Assembly (NCBI RefSeq): GCF_947500765.1
Contig: NZ_CANMTH010000002.1
Location: 310,001-374,000, forward strand
Direction of reading: 5' to 3'
Length of the DNA: 64,000 nt
Source: an uncultured Formosa sp.
Lineage (GTDB): Bacteria > Bacteroidota > Bacteroidia > Flavobacteriales > Flavobacteriaceae
Below are positions 56,665 through 64,000 of this stretch, in pieces. Under the pieces are notes generated by a model. The model saw only the letters and a program-made list of their open reading frames with translations. It ran no database searches and was not told the DNA's origin. The position numbers and the translations under genes are program-made. Position 1 is the stretch's first letter. Each line of letters opens with the position of its first letter.

Positions 56665-56709
56665 TAAATTTGCGTTAAGCGAAGTTACATATTTTATTTA
56701 TTGTTTTTT

Positions 56710-56777
56710 AACTAATAAATTAGTTTGAACTAAATATTTAGTTATATTTGTTTCAGTGTTAAACTAAAAACTTAGTT
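56710..56777 (+). promoter_or_regulatory. three BlaI/MecI-type operators (AACTAA-N4-TTAGTT)
   Basis: Three 16-bp dyads with identical arms AACTAA and TTAGTT lie at 56710-56725 (spacer TAAA), 56728-56743 (spacer ATAT, a perfect palindrome) and 56762-56777 (spacer AAAC). BlaI/MecI repressors bind short dyads of this kind in front of their own genes. The -7 box at 56743-56750 lies between the second and third dyads, and the third ends two bases before the blaI ATG, so occupancy should block transcription. Confidence 0.8.
56743..56750 (+). promoter_or_regulatory. -7 promoter element of the blaI-M56 unit
   Basis: TATATTTG, an exact TAnnTTTG match, 29 bases before the ATG and flanked by the second and third operator dyads. 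A TTTG at 56724-56727 might be the -33 element, with spacing shorter than usual. Confidence 0.6.
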
Positions 56778-56779
56778 GA

Positions 56780-57139
56780 ATGAAAGCGTTAACAAAAGCA
56801 GAAGAAGAAATTATGCAAGTACTTTGGCAATTAACAAATGCCAATGTAAAAGCCATTATAGATAAATTACCCGAACCCAAACCAGCCTATAATACAGTAT
56901 CTACTATTGTACGTATTTTAGAAAGTAAAGGCTTTGTAGATTATGAAAAGCAGGGGAAAGGCCACATTTATTTTCCGTTAGTCTCTAAACAAGACTATAG
57001 TAACCAATCGTTAAACACATTGGTAGATAATTATTTTCAAGGGTCGTTTAAAAGTTTAGTCTCATTTTTCGTGAAGAAGAATGATGTGAGTTTAAATGAT
57101 TTAGAAGCCATGATGAAGGAAATCGAAAAAAATAAATAA
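56780..57139 (+). CDS. BlaI/MecI/CopY-family transcriptional repressor
   Basis: A 119-aa winged-helix regulator. MKALTKAEEEIMQVLWQL opens the fold, PAYNTVSTIVRILESKGFVD at about residues 34-53 is the recognition-helix region, and KGHIYFPLVSK forms the wing; the C-terminal 45 residues are the dimerisation part. BlaI proteins repress their operon until cut by the partner M56 peptidase. The partner gene starts 2 bp after the stop, and three matching operators lie upstream, so autoregulation is well supported. Confidence 0.93.
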   Translation: MKALTKAEEEIMQVLWQLTNANVKAIIDKLPEPKPAYNTVSTIVRILESKGFVDYEKQGKGHIYFPLVSKQDYSNQSLNTLVDNYFQGSFKSLVSFFVKKNDVSLNDLEAMMKEIEKNK

Positions 57140-57141
57140 TT

Positions 57142-58506
57142 ATGTTACACTACATTCTACAGACCATAGCGTTTCAATTGTTTTTTTTAATGGTGTACGA
57201 TTTATTTTTAAAACGTGAAACCTTCTTTAATTGGAACCGGTTTTACTTATTATTTACACCAATTGCTTCATTTGTACTGCCTTTAATTAAAATTGAAGCT
57301 TTTAGAAATGTTTTGCCTCAAAACTATATTGTACAATTGCCAGCTGTAATCTTAAATCCAGACGCATTAACTGTACAGACACAATTATTACCAACGGTTT
57401 ACCTTAAAAATAGCAGTTCGTTTTGGTCGTGGGAATTCATATTATATGTCGGTATTAGTGTGTCCATTTTTATTTTTCTTGTCAAAATGTTTAAGCTCTT
57501 TAGAACAATCAATATAAGTGAAAAGAATACGGTTAATGGGCTTACTATTATTACGTTAAAAAACAGTTCTGCAGCCTTTTCCTTTTTTAATTATGTGTTT
57601 TTAGGCGATGCCATAAATCCTGAAAATTATCAAACCATTTTGGCTCACGAATGTGTTCATAAAAGTCAGAAACACAGTGCCGATTTATTGTTTTTCGAAC
57701 TGCTTCGTATTGTGTTTTGGTTTAATCCGCTCGTGTATATGTTCCAAAACAGAATGGTTACACTTCATGAATATATTGCCGATGCTTTAGTGGTAAAGCA
57801 ACAAGATAAAGTGACCTACTATCAAAACTTGCTCAGTCAAGTTTTCGATGTCAATCATATTTCATTCATCAATCCATTTTTTAAACAATCATTAATCAAA
57901 AAACGAATCATTATGTTAACAAAATCGAAATCAAAACAAATCCATTTAGTAAAGTATGCTTTGCTTGTACCCATGATTTTTGCAATGCTGTTGTATACCT
58001 CTTGTGATAAAGAGGCGGACAATTCTGAATCTACCGAAATTCAAACAAGTAAAGATAAGATTCAGGAAAAAATAGATAAGATTATGGAGGAGAATCCGAA
58101 TGTAAAAATTAAAATAATAGAAGAGGATTCTCTAATAGATGAGGATATAGAAGTGCCTTATAGCGTTGTAGAGCAAGTTCCTATATTTCCTGGATGTGAA
58201 GATCTCCCTGCAGAAGAACAGAAAAAGTGCTTTTCTAATAAAGTTTCTCAATTTGTAGGAAAACATTTTAATACCGATTTAGGGAAAGAGCAAGATATTA
58301 AAGGGATGCAGCGTATAAATACTATTTTTAAAATAGATAAAAATGGTAATGTGTTGGACGTGAAAGCAAGAGCAGATCATGAAATATTCCAAGAAGAAGC
58401 TATTCGAGTATTAAATTTATTACCAAAAATGCAACCAGGTAAACAAAAAGGAAAAGAAGTTACTGTGCCATATTCTTTGCCTATAGTATTTCAAGTGCAT
58501 GAATAA
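57142..58506 (+). CDS. M56-family (BlaR1-like) metallopeptidase with C-terminal TonB-like domain
   Basis: A 454-aa inner-membrane peptidase. Three N-terminal membrane helices are followed by the M56 domain with the zinc motif HECVH (His169, Glu170, His173) and the third-ligand region LHEYIADALVV near residue 210. A fourth helix, YALLVPMIFAMLLYTSC, ends near residue 290. The periplasmic C-terminus (about residues 335-454) has VPIFPGCEDLP and an energy-transducer TonB C-terminal-like fold ending VPYSLPIVFQVHE, in place of the penicillin-binding sensor of BlaR1. It would sense an envelope signal and cut the BlaI repressor. Such fusions are known in Bacteroidota; the signal here is unknown. Confidence 0.9.
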   Translation: MLHYILQTIAFQLFFLMVYDLFLKRETFFNWNRFYLLFTPIASFVLPLIKIEAFRNVLPQNYIVQLPAVILNPDALTVQTQLLPTVYLKNSSSFWSWEFILYVGISVSIFIFLVKMFKLFRTINISEKNTVNGLTIITLKNSSAAFSFFNYVFLGDAINPENYQTILAHECVHKSQKHSADLLFFELLRIVFWFNPLVYMFQNRMVTLHEYIADALVVKQQDKVTYYQNLLSQVFDVNHISFINPFFKQSLIKKRIIMLTKSKSKQIHLVKYALLVPMIFAMLLYTSCDKEADNSESTEIQTSKDKIQEKIDKIMEENPNVKIKIIEEDSLIDEDIEVPYSVVEQVPIFPGCEDLPAEEQKKCFSNKVSQFVGKHFNTDLGKEQDIKGMQRINTIFKIDKNGNVLDVKARADHEIFQEEAIRVLNLLPKMQPGKQKGKEVTVPYSLPIVFQVHE

Positions 58507-58526
58507 AAAAAGTGAGATTTTACTAG

Positions 58527-58557
58527 AAAAACCGAAGCTAATCCCTTCGGTTTTTTT
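58527..58557 (+). terminator. intrinsic terminator after the M56 gene
   Basis: A perfect 11-bp stem AAAAACCGAAG (58527-58537) with its complement (58545-58555), loop CTAATCC and seven T from 58551. Confidence 0.85.
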
Positions 58558-58677
58558 GTTTTATAAAACGGATAAGTTTACAGAAAGGTTTCATTATTAA
58601 TCATTTTCGGTTAAGAATTACACTTGAAAAAGTTTTAAATACTAAAAATATTGTATTTTCGATTTTCATCTTGTACT

Positions 58678-59154
58678 ATGAAGCATTTCGTATTTATTCT
58701 TGCATTACTATTACTTTGCGCTTGCGATGATTTAAAGGTGAAAAAAACGTCTACTGAAGCCATTTTAAATGAAGAATTAAAATCGTTTAAATGGAATGAA
58801 GTCGATGAATATCCTACTTTTTTGTCTTGCGAAACATCTGGCACCCAGCTGGGAAGAAAATTATGTTTCGAACAGACACTGTCTGCTGTTATTTTAAAAC
58901 GTTTAGAAGCCGAACGCATTATTGTAAATAACGATGTTTTAGATACTATAATTATTCAGTTTAAAATTTCGGAAACAGGAGATTTAAGTCTGTTACATTT
59001 TGAAGTAGATTCATTTACACAGGCAGAAATTCCAAATATTAAATTTCTAATTACATCTAGTTTAGACAGTCTGCCTACCATAGAACCTGCAATAAAACGC
59101 GGACAGAAAGTAAGTTCTGAATTTACACTTCCTATTATTATAAAAGCGAATTAG
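58678..59154 (+). CDS. lipoprotein with a TonB C-terminal-like domain
   Basis: A 158-aa lipoprotein. ATG 58678 is chosen because it opens a clear lipoprotein signal (MKHFVFILALLLLCAC, Cys14 or Cys16); the frame is open nine codons further upstream. The mature part (EYPTFLSCE, GRKLCFEQ, IIIQFKISETGDLSLLHF, FTLPIIIKAN) follows the same order as the C-terminus of the M56 protein just upstream (PIFPGCE, KKCFSNK, TVPYSLPIVF), so it looks like a stand-alone relative of that TonB-like domain. Function unknown. Its stop overlaps the convergent glycosyltransferase stop by 4 bp. Confidence 0.75.
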   Translation: MKHFVFILALLLLCACDDLKVKKTSTEAILNEELKSFKWNEVDEYPTFLSCETSGTQLGRKLCFEQTLSAVILKRLEAERIIVNNDVLDTIIIQFKISETGDLSLLHFEVDSFTQAEIPNIKFLITSSLDSLPTIEPAIKRGQKVSSEFTLPIIIKAN

Positions 59155-60281
59155 CTTTTAAACACGCGATCTTTCCATGTGTAAGATGTAAAAAGTGAAG
59201 ATACAGCAACGTATGTGCAAAATATAGGATATAATATAGCGATAATTAAATACCATTTTAATGCTTTTTTCTGATTAAAAAACACTGCACTTTTGTAAAT
59301 AAGCATAAAGTCTATCCAGAACTTAACTACACATATAATTGTAAAATAAATGGGATAAAAATCTCCAAAACACATCAAAATAAATAAGCAAATTAGTAAC
59401 GCATTCATACTTAGAACTAAAAGTCCTGTAATTTTACTAAAAGTGTTTTTATACGCTTTGGTTTTAGAAGCCCAACGTTTACGCTGACTAATTAAATCTG
59501 ATAATGTTGGTTGTGCATGGGTGTAAATAACAGCTTCAGGAGCTTTTAAATACTTAACACTTTCTGGGAATTTCTCATTTATTTTTTCAAGTAAAAAAAT
59601 GTCGTCACCACTAGCAATGGTATCATTTTCGGCAAATCCATTTACATTATAAAAAGCATCTTTTGTGTAGGCTAAATTAGCACCATTACATAAAAACGGG
59701 GTGTTAATGCCAAAACCACCTAAAGTTGCACCTTGCAAACTCATTACATCAAACCACTGGAAAATATTTAAAAATTTAGTAGTGGTAACATAAGTGATTG
59801 GAGCGACAAGAAACTGACACGTTTTATACTGCTGAATAAAATTATTAAAGGTGTCTAGCCACGTTTTAGGAAGTAAACAATCTGCATCAGTGGTTATAAT
59901 CCAATCAAATTTAGATTTAGAGATGGCTAGAGTAATTGCATCTTTTTTTGGCGAATGAGATACACGTTTATTTTGAAGTAAAGTAATTTGAAGTTGAGGT
60001 TGCGTTTTAATAAAATCAGTTACAATAGCTTCAGAAATATCTTCAGAGCCATCATTTATTAACAGTATTTCAAATTGGTGTTCAGCATAGTGTAATTCAG
60101 AAATAGATTGCAGTAACTCTGGTAAATGTTTAGCTTCATTTCTAAACGGAATAATAACAGTAAAGCTCGTAAAATTAGAAAGGGTTTCAACTTTAAATGA
60201 TTTAATCTTTGAAAAGCCCCAATATAAACTTCCGATTAATCCTGTATATAAAATGAGAATAACAACACTGAAAATAATCAT
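59151..60281 (-). CDS. family 2 glycosyltransferase, membrane-bound
   Basis: A 376-aa glycosyltransferase with an N-terminal membrane helix (residues 2-22), a GT-A catalytic domain and two or three C-terminal helices (about residues 285-365). Motifs: VIIPFRNEAKHLPELLQSI near residue 42, the metal-binding DAD in WIITTDADCLLP near residue 135, the SGDDIFLL acid motif near residue 224 and QRKRW near residue 263. This resembles processive or lipid-linked GT2 enzymes. Four bp separate it from the flippase-like gene upstream, suggesting a joint role in a lipid-linked glycan or glycolipid; product unknown. Confidence 0.9.
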   Translation of the reverse strand: MIIFSVVILILYTGLIGSLYWGFSKIKSFKVETLSNFTSFTVIIPFRNEAKHLPELLQSISELHYAEHQFEILLINDGSEDISEAIVTDFIKTQPQLQITLLQNKRVSHSPKKDAITLAISKSKFDWIITTDADCLLPKTWLDTFNNFIQQYKTCQFLVAPITYVTTTKFLNIFQWFDVMSLQGATLGGFGINTPFLCNGANLAYTKDAFYNVNGFAENDTIASGDDIFLLEKINEKFPESVKYLKAPEAVIYTHAQPTLSDLISQRKRWASKTKAYKNTFSKITGLLVLSMNALLICLFILMCFGDFYPIYFTIICVVKFWIDFMLIYKSAVFFNQKKALKWYLIIAILYPIFCTYVAVSSLFTSYTWKDRVFKS

Positions 60282-60284
60282 GAA

Positions 60285-61247
60285 TTAATTTTTTTGGAGT
60301 TTAAAATTCATGATATAAAAACTTCCAATACCACTAGGTAAAACCATGTTAAATAGCCACATAAGCGTAATGCAACTTAACACAATTGTTTCATTAATAT
60401 TGAAAAATGAAAATAAATATACGGCAATACTACCTTTTAAAACCACATCAAAAATAAATACACTAGGTAAAATTGATGCTAAAAGATACATACTAGAAAT
60501 AACCACCATTGCATTAAAGTAATTTATGTCTGCATGAAATAATTGAAGGAATGCATAAAACTGAAACGAAAATATAAAATATCTTAGTCCTGAAAATAAT
60601 AATGTTTTTAAAAATAAAGATGCAGAAATAGAATGCAGAAAACGTTTTATTTTAACAATCCAAATTTTAGCTTTTACAAGCTTAGTAAGGACTAAAATTA
60701 TTACTGTAAAAGTTACTCCAAATAGTAAATATTGAGTCCAATTCAAGGATTTAAAATCAAAATGTAAAGGGAATTTGGCAGTAAAAAATAGTAAGCCTAT
60801 ACTTCCAAAAAATGTGGTTATTAGCATTTGTGCTAAATTACCAATACCGTTTAATCCTACAACTTTAGTTCTTAGTCTAGAAGGAAAATATAATGCTTTA
60901 GCACCATAATCTCCAATTCGATTTGGTGTGAAAAGCGAGGCAGTATGTGCTCCTAAAGTTTGTTCTGTAGCTGCTTTTATAGATGTTGTTTTAATAGAAT
61001 TTGCTAAGTTTTGCCATTTTAAAATCTCAAAAAACCAATTAAAAGAGGTTAATAATGTAAGAATCAAAAAATAATTAAACGATAATATATTATTAGACAA
61101 TATATTCGTTTTTAATTCAGATATTGATAAATCATTGTTGTTGAATAGTTTATAGTATATAAAATAAAAACTAAAAGCAATAATGCTTATCTTAACCGAA
61201 TAAATTAAGATTTGATAAGATTTAAAAGTAAGTGCTTTGACGTACAT
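60285..61247 (-). CDS. membrane protein of the lysylphosphatidylglycerol synthase TM-region (UPF0104) type
   Basis: A 320-aa polytopic protein with about eight hydrophobic segments and a central EQTLGAHTASLFTPNRIGDY motif near residues 95-114, which marks the LPG synthase-like / YbhN membrane family. The soluble lysyl-transferase domain is absent. Such proteins are often thought to move or modify membrane lipids. It starts a two-gene unit with the glycosyltransferase and is divergent from the barrel protein with only 27 bp between starts. Confidence 0.8.
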   Translation of the reverse strand: MYVKALTFKSYQILIYSVKISIIAFSFYFIYYKLFNNNDLSISELKTNILSNNILSFNYFLILTLLTSFNWFFEILKWQNLANSIKTTSIKAATEQTLGAHTASLFTPNRIGDYGAKALYFPSRLRTKVVGLNGIGNLAQMLITTFFGSIGLLFFTAKFPLHFDFKSLNWTQYLLFGVTFTVIILVLTKLVKAKIWIVKIKRFLHSISASLFLKTLLFSGLRYFIFSFQFYAFLQLFHADINYFNAMVVISSMYLLASILPSVFIFDVVLKGSIAVYLFSFFNINETIVLSCITLMWLFNMVLPSGIGSFYIMNFKLQKN

Positions 61248-61274
61248 GCTGCAAATTAAACCATTTATTATAAG

Positions 61275-61922
61275 ATGTCTTCTATATTAAAACAACAAAA
61301 ATACATAACCAGCTTGGTTATTTTTATATGTCTAATTTCTATACACGGATTTGCTCAAGAAGAAGAGGATGTCTTAAAGTTCGAATTGAGTTTTGGGGCT
61401 AATCAAGTTTCGGAAAGCGGATTTGCAGAATCGTTTTCTGGAGATGAAATAAATTTGCCTACTATAAATGTAGGAGCTCAATATATGTTTACCGAAACTC
61501 TTGGTGCTAAATTCGATTTGGGTTTTAATCGTATTAAAAGTGAAGGGAGTTCAGAATCCTTTAAAATAAATTATACACGACTAAATTTACAAGGGGTTTA
61601 CGACTATACTAATATTTTTGGTTCAGATATAGATAAATTAAAATTTCAAGTTCATGCTGGACCTGGATTTACATTTGTTAGGCCTTTGAGTATTGCATAT
61701 AATAACAATCAGAACTATTTTAATGCTATGGTAGGAACAGAAATCTTATATGCACTTAATAGAAATTCGTCTGTGTTTTTTGATGTGTCTTATATTCATG
61801 GTTTTACAAAACCAGATAGTTATTCTCCAATTACATCTGGTCAAGGTGCTTTTAATGGCAGTATACTTACCTTTACAGTTGGCGTTTCCTTATCTTTGAG
61901 CGGATGTTATTATTGTAATTAA
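61275..61922 (+). CDS. outer-membrane beta-barrel protein
   Basis: A 215-aa secreted protein. The signal peptide ends near residue 27 (SIHGFA-QEEE). The rest alternates in the way of an eight-stranded porin-like barrel, for example FELSFGANQVS, PTINVGAQYMFTETLGAKF and LTFTVGVSLSLSG, with the C-terminus GCYYCN. No closer family could be recognised, and no catalytic residue is suggested. The stop overlaps the ruvC start by one base, so the genes are likely co-transcribed, though no functional link is evident. Confidence 0.8.
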   Translation: MSSILKQQKYITSLVIFICLISIHGFAQEEEDVLKFELSFGANQVSESGFAESFSGDEINLPTINVGAQYMFTETLGAKFDLGFNRIKSEGSSESFKINYTRLNLQGVYDYTNIFGSDIDKLKFQVHAGPGFTFVRPLSIAYNNNQNYFNAMVGTEILYALNRNSSVFFDVSYIHGFTKPDSYSPITSGQGAFNGSILTFTVGVSLSLSGCYYCN

Positions 61923-62539
61923 TGAGTAAAGAACGTATTATTTTAGGGATAGATCCCGGAACCACAATTATGGGGTTTGGACTAATAAAAGTTGTGGGTA
62001 GGACCATGTCTTTTTTACAATTGAATGAATTAGATTTAAAAAAATACGACGATCATTATCTAAAATTAAAGCTCATTTTTGAACGTACAATCGAACTAAT
62101 CGAAACCCACCATCCAGACGAAATTGCTATCGAAGCTCCTTTCTTTGGGAAAAATGTGCAAAGTATGTTAAAGCTTGGTCGAGCCCAAGGTGTGGCCATG
62201 GCCGCAGGTTTGTCTCGTGAAGTTCCTATTACCGAGTATTCTCCTAAAAAAATAAAAATGGCTATTACCGGAAACGGTAACGCGACAAAGGAACAAGTTG
62301 CTAAAATGCTTCAAAGTTTATTAGGGTTGAAAACGCTTCCTAAAAATTTAGATTCTACAGACGGTCTTGCCGCAGCAGTTTGTCATTTTTATAATGATAA
62401 TCGTGTCGAGGTTGGTAAAAGTTATACCGGTTGGGATGCTTTTGTAAAGCAAAATGAATCGCGGGTTAAAGTTCAAAAAACGGTTAAAACAACTAGTAAA
62501 ACAATCAATAAACTAGGCGTAAAAAAGATTAAAAAATGA
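61922..62539 (+). CDS. ruvC: Holliday junction endodeoxyribonuclease RuvC
   Basis: RuvC cuts Holliday junctions to resolve recombination intermediates. The four acidic residues of the RNase-H-fold site are seen in ILGIDPGTTIMGFG (Asp near residue 10), AIEAPFFGKNVQS (Glu near residue 72) and NLDSTDGLAAAVCH (two Asp near residues 141-147). The protein is 205 aa, about 30 longer than E. coli RuvC; the extra C-terminal residues are very basic (KVQKTVKTTSKTINKLG), which may aid DNA binding. Overlaps hemW by four bases. Confidence 0.95.
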   Translation: MSKERIILGIDPGTTIMGFGLIKVVGRTMSFLQLNELDLKKYDDHYLKLKLIFERTIELIETHHPDEIAIEAPFFGKNVQSMLKLGRAQGVAMAAGLSREVPITEYSPKKIKMAITGNGNATKEQVAKMLQSLLGLKTLPKNLDSTDGLAAAVCHFYNDNRVEVGKSYTGWDAFVKQNESRVKVQKTVKTTSKTINKLGVKKIKK

Positions 62540-63702
62540 GATTGAATCCACAGATTAATTCTATAGAATATGTTGAAGGTGTAGGCATTTATATTCACAT
62601 TCCGTTTTGCAAACAAGCATGTTTTTATTGTGATTTTCATTTTTCAACCTCTTTAAAAAAGAAGGATGAATTAATTTTGGCTTTAATTGAAGAATTAGAA
62701 TTACGAAAATCTGAGTTTGAAAACGATACCGTCGCAACCGTTTATTTTGGTGGCGGTACACCAAGTTTATTGTCTTTAGAAGAAATTAATAAGATTTTAA
62801 ATGCCGTGTTTTTGAATTACAAAGTGATTGAAGATCCTGAAATTACCCTAGAAGCCAATCCAGATGATTTATCTGAATCTAAAATTATAGAGCTTTCTAA
62901 AAGCAAAATTAATCGTCTAAGCATTGGTGTGCAATCCTTTTTTGAAGCCGATTTAAAACTTATGAATCGTGCCCACAATGCAATTGAAGCGAAAAAGTGC
63001 TTGACATGGGCAACACAGTATTTCGATAATATTTCTGTCGATTTAATTTATGGAATTCCTGGAGCATCTCACAAGCAATGGCAAGAAAATATTCAAACGC
63101 TTTTAGATTTTAATGTTCCTCATATTTCTAGTTATGCGTTAACCGTAGAGCCCAAAACAGCATTAGAGACCTTAATTAAAAAAGGAAAAATTGAAGATGT
63201 GAATGAAGCGCATGCCGAAGTACAGTTTCATATGTTAATAGATCAATTAACAGCTAACGGGTTTCAGCATTACGAATTGTCTAATTTTGGAAAACCTGGA
63301 TATTTTAGTATAAATAATTCGGCCTATTGGCAAGGTAAAAAATATATTGGCATCGGACCTTCAGCTCATTCCTTTACAGGAGAATCTCGCAGTTGGAATG
63401 TTGCTAATAATTCAAAATATATAAAGGCAATTCAATCTAAAACATTGCCAAGTGAAATAGAATACTTATCTGTTAATGATAAGTATAACGAGTATGTAAT
63501 GACTGGGCTACGTACCATTTGGGGTGTATCTTTACAGACTATAGAAACTCAATTCGGAATCGATTTTAAATCTTATCTTTTAGAACAATCAGGTAAATAT
63601 TTAAAAGAAGAATTATTGTATCTTGAAGGAGATAATCTTAAAGTAAGTTATGAAGGTAAATTCTTAAGTGATGGCATTGCGTCTCATCTGTTTAAGATTT
63701 AA
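62536..63702 (+). CDS. hemW: radical SAM heme chaperone HemW
   Basis: A 388-aa radical-SAM protein thought to insert heme into respiratory enzymes, formerly confused with HemN. The [4Fe-4S]-SAM motif is IHIPFCKQACFYCDFH (CxxxCxxC, Cys near residues 25, 29 and 32), followed by VYFGGGTPSLL near residue 70, RLSIGVQSFFEADL near residue 130 and SYALTVEPKTALE. The cysteine just after FYC, found in true coproporphyrinogen oxidases HemN, is not there, which supports HemW. The start at 62536 (ATGA overlap with ruvC) adds about 15 residues ahead of GIYIHIPF; no better internal start exists. Confidence 0.93.
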   Translation: MRLNPQINSIEYVEGVGIYIHIPFCKQACFYCDFHFSTSLKKKDELILALIEELELRKSEFENDTVATVYFGGGTPSLLSLEEINKILNAVFLNYKVIEDPEITLEANPDDLSESKIIELSKSKINRLSIGVQSFFEADLKLMNRAHNAIEAKKCLTWATQYFDNISVDLIYGIPGASHKQWQENIQTLLDFNVPHISSYALTVEPKTALETLIKKGKIEDVNEAHAEVQFHMLIDQLTANGFQHYELSNFGKPGYFSINNSAYWQGKKYIGIGPSAHSFTGESRSWNVANNSKYIKAIQSKTLPSEIEYLSVNDKYNEYVMTGLRTIWGVSLQTIETQFGIDFKSYLLEQSGKYLKEELLYLEGDNLKVSYEGKFLSDGIASHLFKI

Positions 63703-63715
63703 AATAGTATTTAAT

Positions 63716-64000
63716 ATGATTGCAAGTATTCAAACCAATTCAAAAAAATATAAAATAAACCTCACCAAACCTATAGATATTTCTATTCCGTTACGTGCAT
63801 CGCACACCAATGTTACTGCTTGGTATGTAGAGCCTCCTAAAATGGAGCCGGTTAAGGATAGTGAAGGTTTTTCTGCTCGAGTATCTGAAGGTGCAGCATT
63901 TAATTTTAATAATATTTCATTTAATCCGCATGCACATGGTACACATACTGAATGTGTAGGATATGTAACTCACGATTTTAATTCTGTAAATGAGAGTTTA
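63716..64000 (+). CDS. cyclase-family protein (5' part)
   Basis: The first 95 codons of a gene cut by the right window edge; the ATG at 63716 follows hemW by 13 bp. The motif FNPHAHGTHTECVG near residues 70-83 contains the HxxGTH metal-binding signature of the cyclase / kynurenine-formamidase family, and DISIPLRAS near residue 21 also fits. Members hydrolyse amide or lactam bonds with a bound metal. Exact substrate cannot be judged from this part. Confidence 0.85.
   Translation, partial: MIASIQTNSKKYKINLTKPIDISIPLRASHTNVTAWYVEPPKMEPVKDSEGFSARVSEGAAFNFNNISFNPHAHGTHTECVGYVTHDFNSVNESL

Noticed and set aside
1..64000. CRISPR arrays, insertion sequences, prophage genes, rRNA
   Set aside because: No spaced direct repeats of CRISPR type, no transposase, integrase or phage structural genes and no rRNA sequence were seen.

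Overview
The window is chromosomal DNA of a Flavobacteriaceae-type Bacteroidota. The base composition is strongly AT-rich. SusC/SusD, a Bacteroidota-type ComEC, a TamA-like lipoprotein with TamB, a class II HMG-CoA reductase and tandem POT transporters are all present. The Bacteroidota -7 promoter element (TAnnTTTG) recurs. The genus cannot be fixed from the sequence; marine genera such as Formosa, Algibacter or Winogradskyella are a plausible guess only.

Layout. 1-6.6 kb: 5' part of a mevalonate-pathway HMG-CoA reductase (minus strand), then a secreted DPP-IV-type peptidase, two adjacent proton-peptide (POT) symporters and a periplasmic thioredoxin-fold protein; the peptidase and transporters look like one peptide-scavenging unit. 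6.6-11.4 kb (minus): surE, a small membrane protein, lpxB, an NlpC/P60 lipoprotein and comEC, tightly spaced. 11.5-16.3 kb: a tail-specific protease (Prc) and an orphan DppC-like permease face engB and an alpha/beta hydrolase. 16.4-32.1 kb: a complete division and cell-wall (dcw) cluster, mraZ-rsmH-ftsL-ftsI-murE-mraY-murD-ftsW-murG-murC-ftsQ-ftsA-ftsZ, with a MraZ operator in front and a terminator behind. 32.1-35.1 kb: a YqeY-like protein, tRNA-Arg(TCG) and a prolyl oligopeptidase.

35.1-43.3 kb is the main accessory region. It has a 649-bp non-coding stretch ending in a four-unit 13-bp tandem repeat, then susC-susD, an Nramp-fold transporter without the usual metal-binding motifs, and a class I mannose-6-phosphate isomerase-like protein. 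No glycoside hydrolase is present. 43.3-44.5 kb (minus): a HipA-like kinase overlapping a DUF3037-type gene. 44.6-51.9 kb (minus): tamB followed by a TamA-like lipoprotein gene. 52.1-56 kb: a small cupin, then a previously easy-to-miss 50-aa lipoprotein, a TPR sensor kinase and a LuxR-type response regulator. 56.1-59.2 kb: a DUF456 membrane protein, and a BlaI repressor plus M56 peptidase/TonB-C-like fusion whose promoter is bracketed by three matching palindromes; a lipoprotein with a related C-terminal domain follows. 59.2-64 kb: a glycosyltransferase and a flippase-like membrane protein (minus), an outer-membrane barrel, ruvC, hemW and the 5' part of a cyclase-family gene.

No insertion sequence, prophage, integrase or CRISPR array was seen. 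Most of the window is conserved core. The best candidates for something undescribed are the susCD/Nramp-like/isomerase locus with its repeat leader, the lipoprotein-kinase-regulator unit, the HipA-like/DUF3037 pair and the BlaI-M56-TonB unit.
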